From: Notospermus geniculatus | Lineage: Eukaryota > Nemertea > Pilidiophora > Heteronemertea > Lineidae | DNA length: 64,000 nucleotides | NCBI GenBank assembly: GCA_002633025.1 | Contig: NMRB01000351.1 | Coordinates: forward strand, 79,133 to 143,132 | Reading direction: 5' to 3' | Shown here: piece by piece, positions 13,501 to 28,500 of the stretch | Position numbering within the stretch: position 1 is the stretch's first letter | How the letters are laid out: each line of letters opens with the position of its first letter | Made by a program: the position numbers and the translations under genes | The notes under the pieces: generated by a model | The model's database searches: none | Told to the model about the DNA's origin: nothing | What the model saw: only the letters and a program-made list of their open reading frames with translations

Positions 13501-16500
13501 TTTCCTCATCATGCAACAATGAGTGATGGTTTTGTGAAAAGTGACTCTTTTTTCCCAGTGTCTATTTTTCCATTGACTTTTTTACCAGCGTCTATTTTTC
13601 CGGTGACATTTTTTCCAGTGTCTTTTTTTCAAGTGACTTTTTTACCAGTGTCTTTTTTTCCAGTGACATTTTTTCCAGTGTCTTTTTTTCAAGTGACTTT
13701 TTTACCAGTGTCTTTTTTTCCAGTATCTTTTTTACTGTGTCTTTTTTTCCGGTGTCTTTTTTTCCAGTGTCTTTTTTACCTGGATTCGCATATAGCGGAC
13801 CCATTCATTCTTGATTGAGCACCAATCACGTGGATTTTCCTGTGTATTGGTCTGCTAGAACTTTGCTGCCATCTTTTGGCAATACGCACGGCTGACTGCT
13901 CCTATTGACTGCATCAATTGAGGCCTACGCTGGGGGAAAGATTGTTATGTATTCCAAGATGTGCCATGAGCGCGCGGTTCATTGTCAGATTGTGTCAGTA
14001 GCTAGGGGACTACAACTTTACTCTACTTCTACTTCGCAATTTTGGTTGTGGACCAGAAGCATAGTCAAAGTAGACTGCTGTCAGAGTGGTTCTGCTGAAA
14101 TATCAGGTCCTATGTCATCTCTGAGGTATAGGTTCCATATTATTAATCAGGCACATTCTTCATGGTGAAGAGGTGTTTAGTTTCGTTTAGAGTACCGGTA
14201 CATATTTTCTCAGATTCTCCTATTTTCTGCTGTTTTCGACATTTATGTTTATTTCTAAGTTCCACTGAAATGTGCCAAATATAAAGTAACATTCCTCAGT
14301 CTCTAAACGTCAAAATATTTGCCTGCTTTATATTTTTTTGTGTTTTTTTCATGGCTAACAAAATTCGTGAAATTACATTGAAGTGGCTACGACAAACAAA
14401 ATTTAATCAAAAATCGCTTTTATACTCTGGTTCAACCAAGAGGGTAAGGCATTGCAAAACAATTCAACAATCCCAAGGTATACCACTGGAAAATAATGTA
14501 GCTATTTCATATTTTACACAAAGTCTCTAAATCTGTTAATGATATTAGCACATGTGAAGACAAATACCGGTACATTGGAATGCAGTTTGTGGTTAGAGTG
14601 TGGCAGGAGTGACATAATTGCGGTTACATGTTATGGTGTAATGAATCAGATGACTGTGCCTAATAATAAACATGTGGTTTTCATTACATAAGGGTCACAC
14701 GTAAATAAAATCTTGTGGTCAAAATTAAATGTTCCATTTCCTCACTTGGCATTCCAATGGTCCGCCTCTAGGTTGAACCAGACTATACATACCGGGTAGT
14801 CTTTTTTAAAAAGGATAGTGGATTCTAAAGTTGTGCTGATTTCTCCAAATATAAGGTGGTTGCAAATGTACATGGGTTCAGAACCAGAGTAGAGGCTAAT
14901 TTGTTTAAATTTTAAAATCTTTTCACATTAGTTGTAGCTTGTTTCCTTCCATTTCAGTCTTCTCCGAAATTAACGAAGAAGAGTTCCACCATCAAAAGGG
15001 AAGCAAGTAGTAAATCCATTGAGAGACCGACATCATCAGTGAAGTCGAAATTTGATGCTAAACTAGCATCAAATGTTGTATCTGTGAATGATGCAAAGGG
15101 TAGGTACAGGGGTTGATCTTCAGACAAGAATATGCTACAGACATGCCACTCATATCAAGAGTGGGGCAGTCTTAACCCCTTAACCATGTTAACTGGGTAC
15201 GGCATACTACACATATTACATCATTATGAAATCCGGGAACCCCCAGAAACACCCGAGGATCTCAGCTTGCGTAAGCCGTAATAGTACGCCTTGCAAGGGA
15301 ATGGCGCTTCACAGTGTTTAGGACGTTATATCACGTCTGGAACCGTATGTTTCAAATACTTGTTTTGGCAAATTTTTTTAAAGATAGAAAAACTTGACCT
15401 AAAAAAATAACACAGTTAAGGGGTCAATAAACTTACAACTACGGTAATGATGATCTCTTACAACAAGCATCTCAGCTTTTTACTGGAGTGAGTCACTATT
15501 TACAAGCCTGGCTGCGAGATGTTTAACAATCTACATCACCATTTTGATGCATTGAAGGATGCACAGTAGTTAGGCCGGAATTCTGGCAAGAAGTTGGCAT
15601 GGTCCGTACCTGTCTTGGTTGCGGAACGGACAGTAGTGTCGCGGGAGTGGAACGACGAAGGCGGTCCGAACCAGTCTAGTTTCAAACTGTTTTTGCCATT
15701 TACGAGTTTCTGTTCCAGATAAGCTGCTGGCATCCGTTGGATCAGTGACACCTGTAGATGCCCCAGCAGAGGGAAGTGCCGGTTCAGAGACAGGTGGTGT
15801 TGAAGGAGAGCAACCCACTGAAGGTAAAAATGGAGAGGAGGAAGCAGAACAGAGAGCCAAAGATGTTTGGATGGACTTTGAAAACTTTTGCAAATGCTTC
15901 AAGTAAGTGGAGAATCTATGACTAGTTAAAGTAATAAAGCAGGCCTCACACGGGGACGGTTTTGAAGGAGGTTCAACATGGTTCAATTCAAGTCCGTGCT
16001 GAACCTCAATGACACCGCCTAGACATCATGAGAGTGTTCGCCATCGACTGCAACCTCATTTTTGAAACCACAAGCTTTTCAAAGTGTTTGAAATTTTTAC
16101 AGCAATTCTTTAAAAAAAATGGGAATCACCGATTTGCTCGCTCGTTGCTACCGTGTACAACACTGTTGTCACCTTTCACAACCCTTCAGAACCACTGAAA
16201 AAGTGGCTGCTGTGTTGTTTCTCCTCAACACCTTGTGGCAACCTCAGAATATCTCCTAGACCACATATTGACCGTACATGATGGTGTTATCACCGTACAT
16301 GTTCCCTTCTAACACCATGTTTGACTGCAGTTGTACGGCATGTCTACCATGATGACAACCGAATCACCACCTTATCCACACTGTGTTTTCACCTACTTGT
16401 GCCGAACCAAACCACCTTTAAAACCATCCCTGTGTGAGGCTGCTTAAGTCGATATCACATTCTCTGGCATAGAAACTGGCCACGGAGATGGAGTGTATTT

Positions 16501-19500
16501 GCGATGGGTGTCAATAGGCTTACCAAAAGTCATTGTCAATGCAGAGTGGTGGTTTAATCCTCAGCTGATGGATGATTCCTAACGTTGAAATGCCCAGTTC
16601 CCTACAGCCGGAAAAATGATTTTGCAGTTTCTTGCATTGTGTCAAAGCCTTGTGTCATGCAGTGAATTACATTACCAGGTTTCTTCAAATAATGCTGTTA
16701 GTGTTAATTGAGAGATTTATGGGTCGTAAAAAATGTGAGACGGTCTAGGAAAACCCGTCGGATGTTGCATTTGAGGAAAATGTTAATGGCCTTGGTGAAC
16801 CCGCACATTTCAATCGCTGAAATGTACTACGTAACAGGTAAACAGTAGCAGATCAATGCACAGACAATCTGACAGCTCATGTTGATCATTCAGCATAAGG
16901 GACACGCTCCGCCTGAGCTACTGCAAAATCCTGTCTGCAGTCAGACGTACTTCACTGCGGACAGCGAATATAGACCCTGGAGGAGTACTGTGTATATTTA
17001 TAGATTGCATTATGCAGGGTTAGCCTAATACATTAGTTTCGCAGTAGCTCACGCGGAGTGTGTCACTTATGACGACTTCCGACGGGTTTTCCTGGACCGC
17101 CACACAAGTGGGCAATTCTTGGTAATTTGCGTGTTTGGTTTTTTGAATACATGGATATGAATACCATGCACTCACTTCCCTGAGTTTGTCCAATTCATTA
17201 TTTCTACAGGACTTTGTATGTGTACCACAAGACCAATACCTATGTTTCCAACCAGAAACATTCCGAGTTAAAGGTAAGTTCTAAACAGGAGATGTATCAC
17301 TTAAATGGCCTCGTCCGAGCAAATGGGAAGTAAACTGTGACATTACCATGAAATTTTCAAAGCAGTTTTTCTAAGGAATTAAACATACATTATGGTTCTT
17401 CCCTGGAACGGAGTTGTTCTAGGCCTGTAACTGCAAATGTCGAATCCATTGAAGAAACTGATGAGAATGCCCTTGAACCAGAGCTTGAACCTATTAAGAC
17501 GGAGTCTACCCCTCTGGAGGAAAAGGTGAATGAAGTACCTACACGTAGAATTGAGTTTACTGTATATCAATCTTTCGAGACTTCTTGTGCTGTGTGCTGT
17601 GTTCAAGTGATCCGAAATGCAAAATGAAGTGTGTTGTTATATTGTCATGATTGTGGTGTTCCTAATTGCTTGACGAGGGAATTTTTTTTCCGTGTGAATT
17701 ATGGCATTGTCGTCGACTGTGCTGATGATTCCGGTTGCACTGTGAAGACGCTGGGCATGTTCCGTGACATCCCAGAGGACATCAGCACTGTAGGACTCCG
17801 CGCTCGGGGATGCCATTTTGCAAATATCATGAATAGCGACAGTCACAGTTCTACTTCGATGATCCTTGACACTTCAACAGTTGGAATTTACGTAATGTGT
17901 CCAAACATCCAGCAGACAAGAACATTTTGATTGGCGAGACCAAAAACAGTGACTAAAAAAATGCAATTGGTTCTAAAGGTACGTTTAGCTGACACGCGGA
18001 AGCGGAAAATGCAGTGCATTTCGCATACAACATATCGCTTCCGCCGGGGATTCCGCGTCCCTATACTGCATTCCGGATGTCTGGTAAACGCAGCTTTACA
18101 CTCTTACACTTTCCAACATAAAAAAATAACATGAATATAACACGTGAATTTAAAAAATAGTCTTAGCCAAATTACCGGTATTAGCCAAGTCACTGTTTAG
18201 TTAGCCAAATTTTCCATTCTAATGGATTTTCAGTTTGGAAAATTTTAGCCAAGTTGTTGAAGTTGTGTCGCCAATTAAAGGTGAAATAGCCAATGGCGAT
18301 TTGGCAAGTTGGTAGTGCCATCCCTGCTAATGACACCTATTGAGTAGTTATAGTCCCCATTCACATTGGCTTTTTCTGGCTGAGGTTTCAAAAACATTAA
18401 ACCTTTACTGTCATAAAATATTCGTTGCGTAATGCGGGTGCTGTGCAGTGCATGAAGCTTGAGTCGGTTAGTGATAAAACCTGGAACGAAACAAAACAAA
18501 ATGAAAACATCGAAATGGGCATGATTTGCATCAATTTATTTTCGTTTCATTGTCTTGTTGTTTGTAATACCGATATTTAAGTGGTCAACGTAGAATCTGC
18601 TTCAACATTGACGCTTGCTTTATGCACCAACTGAATGAGTGAAGAAAACGCAGAACAAAAACTGGTGGTAACTTGAGGAGCACCGAAGGGAATTTCGTAC
18701 ATGATGTTTCTGATTGATTTAAAATAATTCAATTTGATTTTGTGTGGTGTGTCGAAAAAAAGTCAATCTCGAGGCGGAAGCATGCATCTGCAACATAATG
18801 GCATGTTAATTCTCAAATTCCTTGCGAGTCCCATTTCGATCGTTTCGTTTCGTTTCATTCCGGGTTTTATCACTAACCGATTGAGTCAGCCGTGAGGTAA
18901 GATGAGTATGAGGCCTACAGGCCTCTCCAGTGTTTCACATGGTCTCTTCATTCCTAGTATGCATTAGTGCTTAGTTCCATACTTTATTGTACATACAGCC
19001 TGCTCAGGACTCACAAAACCCAACCCCCAGTCCTAATCCTGCTACCCTAGAAAAAGACTCAAGTGGCAAAGAGAGGAAAAGGTCTAACATAAAAGAACAA
19101 ACTTCTGATTGGACAGTAAGTCGTTTCCTGCCCTTAACTGTGTTTGTCATGTCAGTCCATGGTTGTGATTTGCATGTGAAGTTAACTTCTGCATTTGATG
19201 TCTGATCACTCAACCACTTACCTTCACATTTAATTGGTAATACAGTAGAATCTGCTTAAGTCGTCACCGTCTATGTCAGATTTTTTGCAACTCGTCAATA
19301 AAAAGAAAATTCCGATTTTCTGTAACGTTATTTCCATTAAAAAAAGAATCCTAAGTCGTCAAATGTAAGTCGTCAAAACGCCTAAGTCGTCGCACAGTGA
19401 GTGAATGACTGGTCCCGTGCAACAGAAATTGCAGGTAGTTCCTGTCTCTAAGTCGTCACAGTGACATAATGGTTTTCCTTCACGGGCAGGTGACGTCGCA

Positions 19501-22500
19501 AGCTTAGCTGCCTGCTTCGCTGAATCATTGACGGCTGGAAAATCCGGTATAATAGAATCTAATGTCCCCCGATACATTCCCGCATTAAGCGGCAGCATTC
19601 AGTTGGACTGTAGAGACAGACCTGCCAACCCGTTACGGATTTCCGTATTTAGTACGGAATTCCACCGAAAATCGCATTTTGTTACGACGTTACGGACGAA
19701 CCATCAAAAAGTCCGATTTTCAAATACAAGGGTTAATTTTTCACCAACACGAGTCTCGCACAAATCACAGCATCAGACTGTTCACATGCATTGCAGAATC
19801 TGTGCATTCCTGCAAGCATGACCACGTGTATGTACTTCTGCTGTGCGCAAGACTACATTGTACCTTCTTGCTTCTCATGCTGAACAGTGGCGGACATATC
19901 AGCTGTTTTTGACAGTTCGTGAGTTTGCGGTATGATTTTAGATGTCTAATTGGCGGGAGAGCCATGTAACAAACCTACAGATGGGACTGAGAAGAAAAGA
20001 AGGCAGCAGACCTATCAGCAAGAATATTGTGATGTATGGAAGGGGCTTTGTGAAAGCCATCATGATGATGTTTTGCAATTAATGATTGGCTTGGTTACAC
20101 TTCACAGACAGCAATTGGGAGTACAGTGAAAGTGCTGGAAAACATTTGCTATTAGTGATCAAAGCGTTACTGCGAGACCCCTCAAAAATACTGAAAAACC
20201 CTGAAATTCAGGGGCAAAATACTGAGAGGGGTATTTAGGGGTTGGCAGGTCTGTAGAGAGACGAAGACCCTTAATCCCCTGACAAACAATGTGTAGCGAA
20301 GCTATAGGTAGCGGAGCTACAATGATGTAATTCCCGTTCCTACCAGTCCAGCTGGCGGGACATGTCTCTTTAGCTTAGTGGTAGAGCGTTGGACTTACAA
20401 GCAGGAGGTTGCAGGTTCGAATCTCAGCCTGGACAATTTTCTTCACTTGTTACATTATGCATGGGGACATCATCAGGAAGCTGGAGCCATTAGATTCTAT
20501 CACACCAGCCAGTTGTACTGGTGTTTGCTGTACATTTTAAACCTGTGTCATATGTGTGCTAGATTTGACGTTGATTGGCATAGTGCAGCAACATATGGCA
20601 ACGGTCAATGCAACTGTTCCAAAGAGAAAGCTTTCAACCAAGACATATAAAGAGAAGTATGAGATAATACAGTACGTTAGGCCATTCAACATAAATTACT
20701 TGTTTATCATCATTCAACCTTATGATATTGGGGAGGGAGGGCCTTTGATATTTATTGTCCCCACCAGCGCCACCTGTGGGGACAATATTGTAATCAGTAG
20801 GATACTAGCAAAAGATTTTTCTTCTTCCCTCGATGAGTCTTCAACGTTTCCAAGAAAACGGCTCACTAAGTTCAAAATCGACCACTGCTATCCTAAAGAG
20901 TATTGTCTTATTCAGGTCTGAAATGTTTCACATCTTCAAAAAACTTACCCTTTCGATGACTTTGATGGCATTTTTTGTTCAAAATCTACGCTTTCGCCGT
21001 ACTGACAAACGCACGCCTCCCTCCGTTTTGTAAAATGTAAACAAAACCATGTGTTTGGGACGGTGGAATGATGGAACAGCCCACCTGATCACGCAATGCG
21101 GATGTAGTCATACGCGATCATTATAGGTCTAAAAATATGTCTCCCTTTAGCATGAGTGGTGATAGGCCTACCGATGGGCCATTACACTTTTATTGGAAAG
21201 TCTGGAGAGCTTTGTTCTTAGGCCTAATAATCTTCGACGACAACGGAAGAAAAGGTGGCGATGCGCGGAATGATCTCTGTTTGATGCGTAGACTGGTTCA
21301 CGTGCTGTCAAAGTTTAGGACAGGTCATGAGGTAGCGCCAGGCCATCTTCTTCTTCTTTAGTAATACTCGATAGGCCGCTTTTCAGCGTATTTCATCGAG
21401 GGGTGTGTAGGGCATGGGACCGTCAACCGGGGCGATTGTAAGTTCCCTCAGGCAGGGATGAGATAAAGGACTCAGATGTAGTGGAGTCCTTGCTCAAAGA
21501 CTTGGCCATTCGGCCTCTAATTGGTCAAAGGTGATTATCCGCGGTGGAAAATGGCCGTGGTCAGTGTCAGTGACAGTCTGTCTGCACACATCCAGCCCAG
21601 ATCATCATTGCAAGCCTAACTTCATGAACTTTGAAATAAACCTAGGCCTATTGATCCCTATACGTACCGGTATAGAGATAGGGCTAGGCCTACAGGCCAT
21701 AGGCCAGGGCGTACTCGTGACTTTCGATAGGCCTACATTGTCAGCTGATCGTGGTTGTCCGAAAATAGAAATCACGTGCATGCATCAATACACTATAAAT
21801 CGATTGTCGGATGTGTGATAACACGATTCACTGGTTATTCGAAGCTAGTAAGTTCGAAGCAAGCCGCAGCAGGCCCAGGCACGGCCGGACGGCAGAAAAT
21901 GTCTACTCTGACTGTACGATATCAGACAAAATGGTCATTGAAGTACGTGGTCATCCATTCATCATGCACATGAGATGGATGAGACCACAGGGCATGTCCA
22001 TATCCATGACTGTCCATGTCAGCAGCTGGTCATGGCTGGGCTGCAACTTGCCAGATGGGCCATGCAGGACTGAGATCAGCCTAGGCCTCTGGTTGAATTT
22101 ACTACATTGCTCTCTTGCTTTCATTTTCCTTGAACAAATAAAAAAATACTTAGGCCTAATAAACTCCAGACAGCCCAGAAAGGCTTAAGCTGTATTTACA
22201 CGAGCCGATTATCTCGTAGGTACGATTGTAAAAATATTGAGTTGAGAACCGAGCGCCAAATTCGGCATTATTGGTTCTATAGACAATATTGGGCGATTTT
22301 AATGTAATGCAGGAGGAAACCGGAGTGCCCGGAGAAAACCTGCGCTGTCAAAGAGAGTCGCCCTCTCTATCACATGAGACACGGACCAGACCGGGAATCG
22401 AACCCGCGACCTCAGAGGTGACAGGCGCCGATGTTTCCATTGCGCCACTCTGACAGCCCAGATTTGACAGCCCCGATTGTGTCGGTTGACGGAGACGTAT

Positions 22501-25500
22501 AGGCCACTAGATTTCCGAGACGATTTTGTTGTCGGTGCGTCATCCCCTGCAGAAGTTGGGTGTTCTATTTTCACCCGACATCGGCTGCTTCTCCCCACGT
22601 TGTCTACGTAATGACACACGAGGTCCTAGGGGACGCATGAATAAATCGTCCCGTGTATTAAAGCAGATTAGCCGATCCCGACAAATCGGTACGACAATTC
22701 TGATACGACTCTGTCATACCGGTACAACAAAATCGGCTCATGTAGGTGCAGACATTTGGGACAGGGACTGGGTCTACACTAACAGGTAACTTGATTCCAT
22801 CTTTCTTGGTGGGGACAATCAAATTTGCTGTAAAGCAAATTTCAAAATTCTAGTTGATATTTGATATTTCGTCTGGGTAACAATGTTTGATCGGGAGGGC
22901 CTTTGATATTTGATATTTGAGCGAGACATGTGTGAAAAAACACAGGAAGTGACCAGCTGACTAGGCCTATATCTATTAATCTCGATTCTAGGCTATTTTA
23001 TATTATTCATACATCAACAATGCCAATGCTACGGTAGGTCTGTTTATTCTGGCCAGTAATAGGATCATCAGTAGTGCAATGGATATCAATTACGGTATCA
23101 AAAGCCCATCAGGTCTGGGAAAATCAGGTCAGGAGGTTGTTTGATAAACAATAACAAAAATCAAAGGTGAAGCAGAGGGCAAGAATTTGGAGCGGACGGT
23201 ACCTTGATATTTGATATATCAAATATAAAAAAAATCGGCACGGGAGCTAAATGTTGGGACGGGCGGTGATGATAAACAAGTAATTTATGTTGAATGGCCT
23301 TAATGGACATCCAGGAATGAAGAGGGGTGTTGTTGCCGAGCACTTCGCAGACACAAGCTATGTAATCTTATGTCGTCATTTTGCCGACGTACAGTCACAA
23401 GTCGTCAAAATGACGACCTGCACGTAAGTCCTCATTTTGACGACTTAGGCCACGTAAGCGATAGTCATCATAACCCTAAGTCATCACAAAAATCTTGGTC
23501 CCGAGATTGATGACTTTTGCAGATTCTACTGTACTTAGCACCTTCCTACTCGATGTTTTACACAAAATAACATATTGCCTAACTTCCGCATTCCATTGGG
23601 TCTTGCGTAGATGTTGCCGGAGTTCACACTGAAATGCCTGCCCGTCGTGGGTTTTAAGACTGTGACACAGCTTGCAGCCCACACCGATTCCAAATGTTAA
23701 AAAATTATATTGGGGTCACGTGGCCCCCCCCCCAAAATGTATTGGACTTCTGATTTTAATTTCTCAAAAAAATTGTCCATTGTCATTCAATAAAGCTTGG
23801 TCAGGTTGTATTATCCAGTAAAAAATGCAATGCCAGAATCAAATAAGACACGGGTTCCTTATTATAACAAACAGTTATTGAAAAATCAAAATTTGAAGTT
23901 CGATACATTTTTAGCTTTGCCAGCGAAGCTATGGGCCTGTCCAGCCTAGCAGATGATGCATCCTTTGAATGTAATAATTGTAATTTGCTCTATGATGTCA
24001 GATGTGAATTACTTCCAGTGAAATATATCTCGTAGATTCTATAGATATCCAACACAGAGCACAAAAAATGACAGACAAAATGATAGTAAACAATCTGTAA
24101 TTCTAAGAAATGATGTAGGGAGTGAATTTGAAAAAAAAATGAACACGAAATTTTGCCACTTCTGGCTGCAACCACCCCGGGAGAAGACAAGAGGTAGATA
24201 ACTCCAAGCTCTTCCCATTTGGACCTAAGTAAAAAAGCAGTGCTGAGCATTCTTTCAATCGACAGAAATGAAAGAACAAATAGGAGTGAGATTGATGTCA
24301 CACTCATTTACGGTATAGTTCCAAAAGATTGGTAGCAGTGGCTGGTAGAAATCCGAGGGCAATGCAGTTTGTATCATTTGTCAATAGTGAAGAAATAACG
24401 TTACTAAATCTACAATTCTTGGAGTGGTTATTAAAATCATGTATGCTGCCGATTAATTACGGAGGTTTAGAATTCAAACGATAAACGTAAAACTTTACGA
24501 CAATGTTGTTTTAATCACACCACACATTCACCAGATTTTATATTGCATTTTCGGTACAAAGATAACGTTGTCGTTAACGTTTACGTTTATCGTTTGATTT
24601 CTAAACCTCCCTATTATTTATTATACCTGGCCATATCATGCGAACTGACATCAATAAAAGTCCCAGCAGTTGGTTCCTAATCTCAATGCTAGGATTAATC
24701 CTTTCGCTATGCGATGCTTGGTGTTAGCATGGATAATAATAGGGCTTACTCGTTGCGTGCCGGGTGAACTTTTAGTATTTTGGATAGGGAAGAATAGGAT
24801 CTGTCAGTGAGTTGACCAATAGGTGTCACTACGGCCCAATTCAACATGTTCAATGCATATAGCGGACCCATTCATTCTTGATTGAGCACCTGATCACGTG
24901 GGTTTTCCTGTGTATTGGTCCGCTAGAACTTTGCTGCCATCTTTTGGCAATACGCACGACTGACTGCTCCTACTGACTGCATTAATTGAGGCCTACGCTG
25001 GGGAAAAGATTGTTATGTATTCCAAGATGTGCCAAGAGCGTGCGGTTCATTGTCAGATTGTGTCAGTAGCTAGGGGCCTACAACTTTACTCCACTTCTAC
25101 TTGGCAATTTCGGTTGTGGACCAGAAGCATGGTCAAAGTAGACTGCTGTCAGAGTGGTTCTGCTGAAATATCAGGTCCTATGTCATCTCTGAGGTTACGG
25201 GTTCCATATTATTAATCAGGCACATTCTTCATGGTGAAGAGGTGTTTACTTTCGTTTAGAGTACATATTTTCTCAGATTCTCCTATTTTCTGCTGTTTTC
25301 GACATTTATGTTTATTTCCTAAGTTCCACGGAAATGTGCCAAATATAAAATATTAAAACATCAACCTCTAAACGTCAATATATTTGTGTGCTTTATATTT
25401 TTTTGTGTTTTTTTGTGGCCAACAAAATTCGTGAAATTACACTGAAGTGGCTACAAAAAACAAAATTTAATCAAAATCTCTTTTACATATACCGGTACAT

Positions 25501-28500
25501 ATACGGTAGTCTTTTTAAAAAAGGATGGTGGATTCTAAAGTTGTGCTGATTTCTCCAAATATAAGTAAGTTGGTTGCAAATGTACATGTGTTCAGAACCA
25601 GAGTAGGGCCACACTTTTTTTATTCTTTGGTTTACGGGCCCGCCGACGTGGCAAAATGGCATTCCGAAAAAAAAAAGGGAAAATCAGTTTCTTTTATTGC
25701 CTCCGAAGTTCAAATGAGGTCTTCTAAGAAAAAAACAAATAAATGGAGTTGTTTTTATTCCTGCCGACCTTGATTTCAGCAGTCACGACAGCTAAAAATA
25801 AATAAAACCAACTGGTGTAGGCCTATTTCTCACCAGCGAGGACGGAAAGAAGCAGAAAAGAGGCATTTATAAAGAATTTATTTGGTTTTTTACTTCCTCC
25901 GATTTGTCTAACTTGTCATTCTAAAGCTGAAAATGAAAAAAATGAACTGAACCGAAGTTTTTTATTTTTTTTATTTCGTCCTCCGTACCTGGGCTCAGAA
26001 TGTTTGTGCCCGTAAACCAAAGAATATAATAACCGTGGCCTAGAGGCTAATTTGTTTAGATTTTAAAATCTTTTCACATTAGTTGTAGCTTTTTCCTTCC
26101 ATTTCAGTCTTCTCCGAAATTAACGAAAAAGAGTTCCACCATCAAAAGGGAAGCAAGTACTAAATCCATTGAGAGACCGACATCATCAGTGAAGTCGAAA
26201 TTTGATGCTAAACTAGCATCAAATGTTGTAACTGTGAATGATGCAAAGGGTAGGTACAGGGGTTGATCTTCAGACAAGAATATGCTACGGATATGCCACT
26301 TGAGAGTGGGGCACTCTTAACCCCTTAACTGGGTATGGCGTACTATTAAATCATTATGAAATCCGCGAACCCTCAGAAACACTCGAGGATCTCAGCTTGC
26401 GTAAGCCATATAGGCCGTAATTGTACGCCTTGCAAGGAAATGGCGCTTCACAGTGTGTAGGATCACGTCTGGAACCTTATGTTTCAAATACTTTTTTTGG
26501 CAATTTTTTTAAGAAAGAAAAATTTGAACTAAAATAAATTACACAGTTAAGGGCTTAATAAACTTACAACTAATGATGATCTCTTGCAACTTAGCGTCTT
26601 AGCTTTTTGCTGGAGTGAGTCACAATTTACAAGCCTGCTTATGAGATGTTTAACAATCTACATTGATGTTGATGCATTGAAGGATGCGCAGTAGTTAGGC
26701 CGAAATTCTGGCAGGAAGTTGGCATGGTCCGTACCTGTCTTGGTTGTGGAACGGACAGTAGTGTCGCGGGAGTGGAACGGCGAAGGCGGGAACCAGTCTA
26801 GTTTCAAACTGTTTTTGCCATTTACCAGTTTCTGTTCCAGATAAGCTGCTGGCATCTGTTGGATCAGTGACACCTGTAGATGCCCCAGCAGAGGGAAGTG
26901 CTGGTTCAGAGACAGGTGGTGTTGAAGGAGAGCAACCCACTGAAAGTAAAAATGGAGAGGAGGAAGGAGAACAGAGAGCCAAAGATGTTTGGATGGACTT
27001 CGAAAACTTTTGCAAATGCTTCAAGTAAGTGGAGAATCTATGACTAGTGAAAGTAATAAGTCCATATCACATTTCTATGTCATGGAAACTGGCCACTGAG
27101 GTGGAGTGTATTTGGGATGGGCATGAGGAATAGATAGCCTTAGGGAAGATCAAAAACTCACCCCCACACAATGTATAGGAAAATTGTACAGAGCTTGGGG
27201 TTGAGATTCCATCAGCCCAAGGTACAATTTGTTATTAGCTCACTGGTGAGCTATAGCCATCACGTGGCGTCCGTCGTCCGTCGTCGTCCGTTAGCAGGGC
27301 ACGTTTTGTAACCGCTGGGGCTATTGATCTGAAACTTGGTACACATATACCCCTAGGTCAAATGACCTATGACACCCAATTTCGGTCCGATCTGATTCCT
27401 GGCTTGGCCACCAGGGGGGATAAACCGAAAACCTTTAAAGTGCAGTTTCGCCTTAACCGTTGATCGGATCATCACCAAATTTTTATGGTGGGTACATCTT
27501 ATGAGGATACACGACATATCACCCGGGTTTTTGATTTGACCTAATTTTCAAGGTCACAGAGGTCAAAGTTCGAAATTTCATTGTCGGGTGGCACGTTTCG
27601 TGGCTATTTGTCCTGGATTGTTCAAATTGGGTGTGATGATGTATCTAGGTACCCTGTATGTCTGTGGCGGATTTCGGTCCGATCGGACTTCAAGTACGGC
27701 CACCAGGTGGCTATCTTGGAAATTGAGCATTGGACCATAGCTCAATAACTATTGGGGCTAGAATGTTCTGAACTTGAACAAGTATGTATCTTTGTAGCCT
27801 TCATGTGTACAGCAAATTTCAGCGTGATCGGACTTCACAGACCGCTGCCAGGCAGCCATTTTGGAAAATGCAACTTTGACTTGTGTGACTGATAAATGTC
27901 GTTCAACTTGAAAACCCGTATGATATATCATGCATCTGCATTAGATGTACCTACAATAAAAATTTGGTGATGATCCGTCGAATAATAAGTTAGTTATTGC
28001 ACTTTTTGTCCATTTCAATTCAAATGGAGCCATCTATTGACTATTCAATGAACCACAGACACACAGAGACCAAGGTGGGGTCAGTCAGTACAGTGACCAT
28101 GGTAACAGGTAGGCCTCAGCAATGACATTCAGTTCTAGCAGTGTTCACCATGTTCACTGGTTGTGTGACTGTTATTAGGCCTCTGCATGAGGCCTGTGCT
28201 GATTGCTGTGTCAGGGGGATCTGATGATGTTGCCTTTGTTTGGACAGGTAGGACTAGCCCTAGGCTTTGGGTTTTTGACACCTTCTTGGCCATGTTGGCC
28301 TAGGCCCTAGGCTTAGGTCATCAACTCATAGGCCTAGGCCTAATGTTGCAATCATGATCAGTCAAAGACTTTGATGGGCCCAATCCAGGCCTAGGGCCTA
28401 CACCCCCCCAATACTAGTGGTACCGGTAACGGTATTTTGATGGCAATGCAGTTCAAATGCCTAGGCCTAGGCCTAGGCCTACACTTGAACATGCAGGTCA

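Larger units (their letters stand above)
6473..17290 (+). repeat. Block A, copy 1 (five-exon tandem duplication)
   Basis: Collinear with 17397-29745. Exons at 6460, 9413, 14958, 15719 and 17210 each have a partner, and introns align between insertions. Copy-specific insertions here are 7091-8545, about 9663-9857, about 10440-11905, 12716-12881, 13358-13787, about 14421-14786 and 15938-16444. Confidence 0.9.
19243..23531. mobile_element. 4.3-kb TA-flanked composite insertion, copy 2 only
   Basis: Ends cagtagaatctgc and gcagattctactg, flanked by TA at 19241-19242 and 23532-23533. The sub-terminal regions repeat taagtcgtca. The interior holds a tRNA-Val-like sequence (20363), a tRNA-derived SINE on the minus strand (22297), and repeats built on gatatttgatatttg. 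No transposase recognised, so it is probably a MITE family element filled with later insertions. Confidence 0.78.

Noticed and set aside
13358-13787. CRISPR-like regular spacing of repeats
   Set aside because: The genome is eukaryotic, units are contiguous without unique spacers, and the arms are inverted to each other.
13474-13818. Open frames with regular Phe/Val/Ser or Lys/Thr/Glu repeats on both strands
   Set aside because: Translation of the tandem-repeat arms of the foldback element.
15570-15986. 138-codon open frame on the minus strand
   Set aside because: Antisense shadow of the androglobin exon at 15719-15902.
20363-20435. Functional tRNA-Val gene
   Set aside because: The anticodon stem and T stem do not pair; only the internal promoter boxes are kept.
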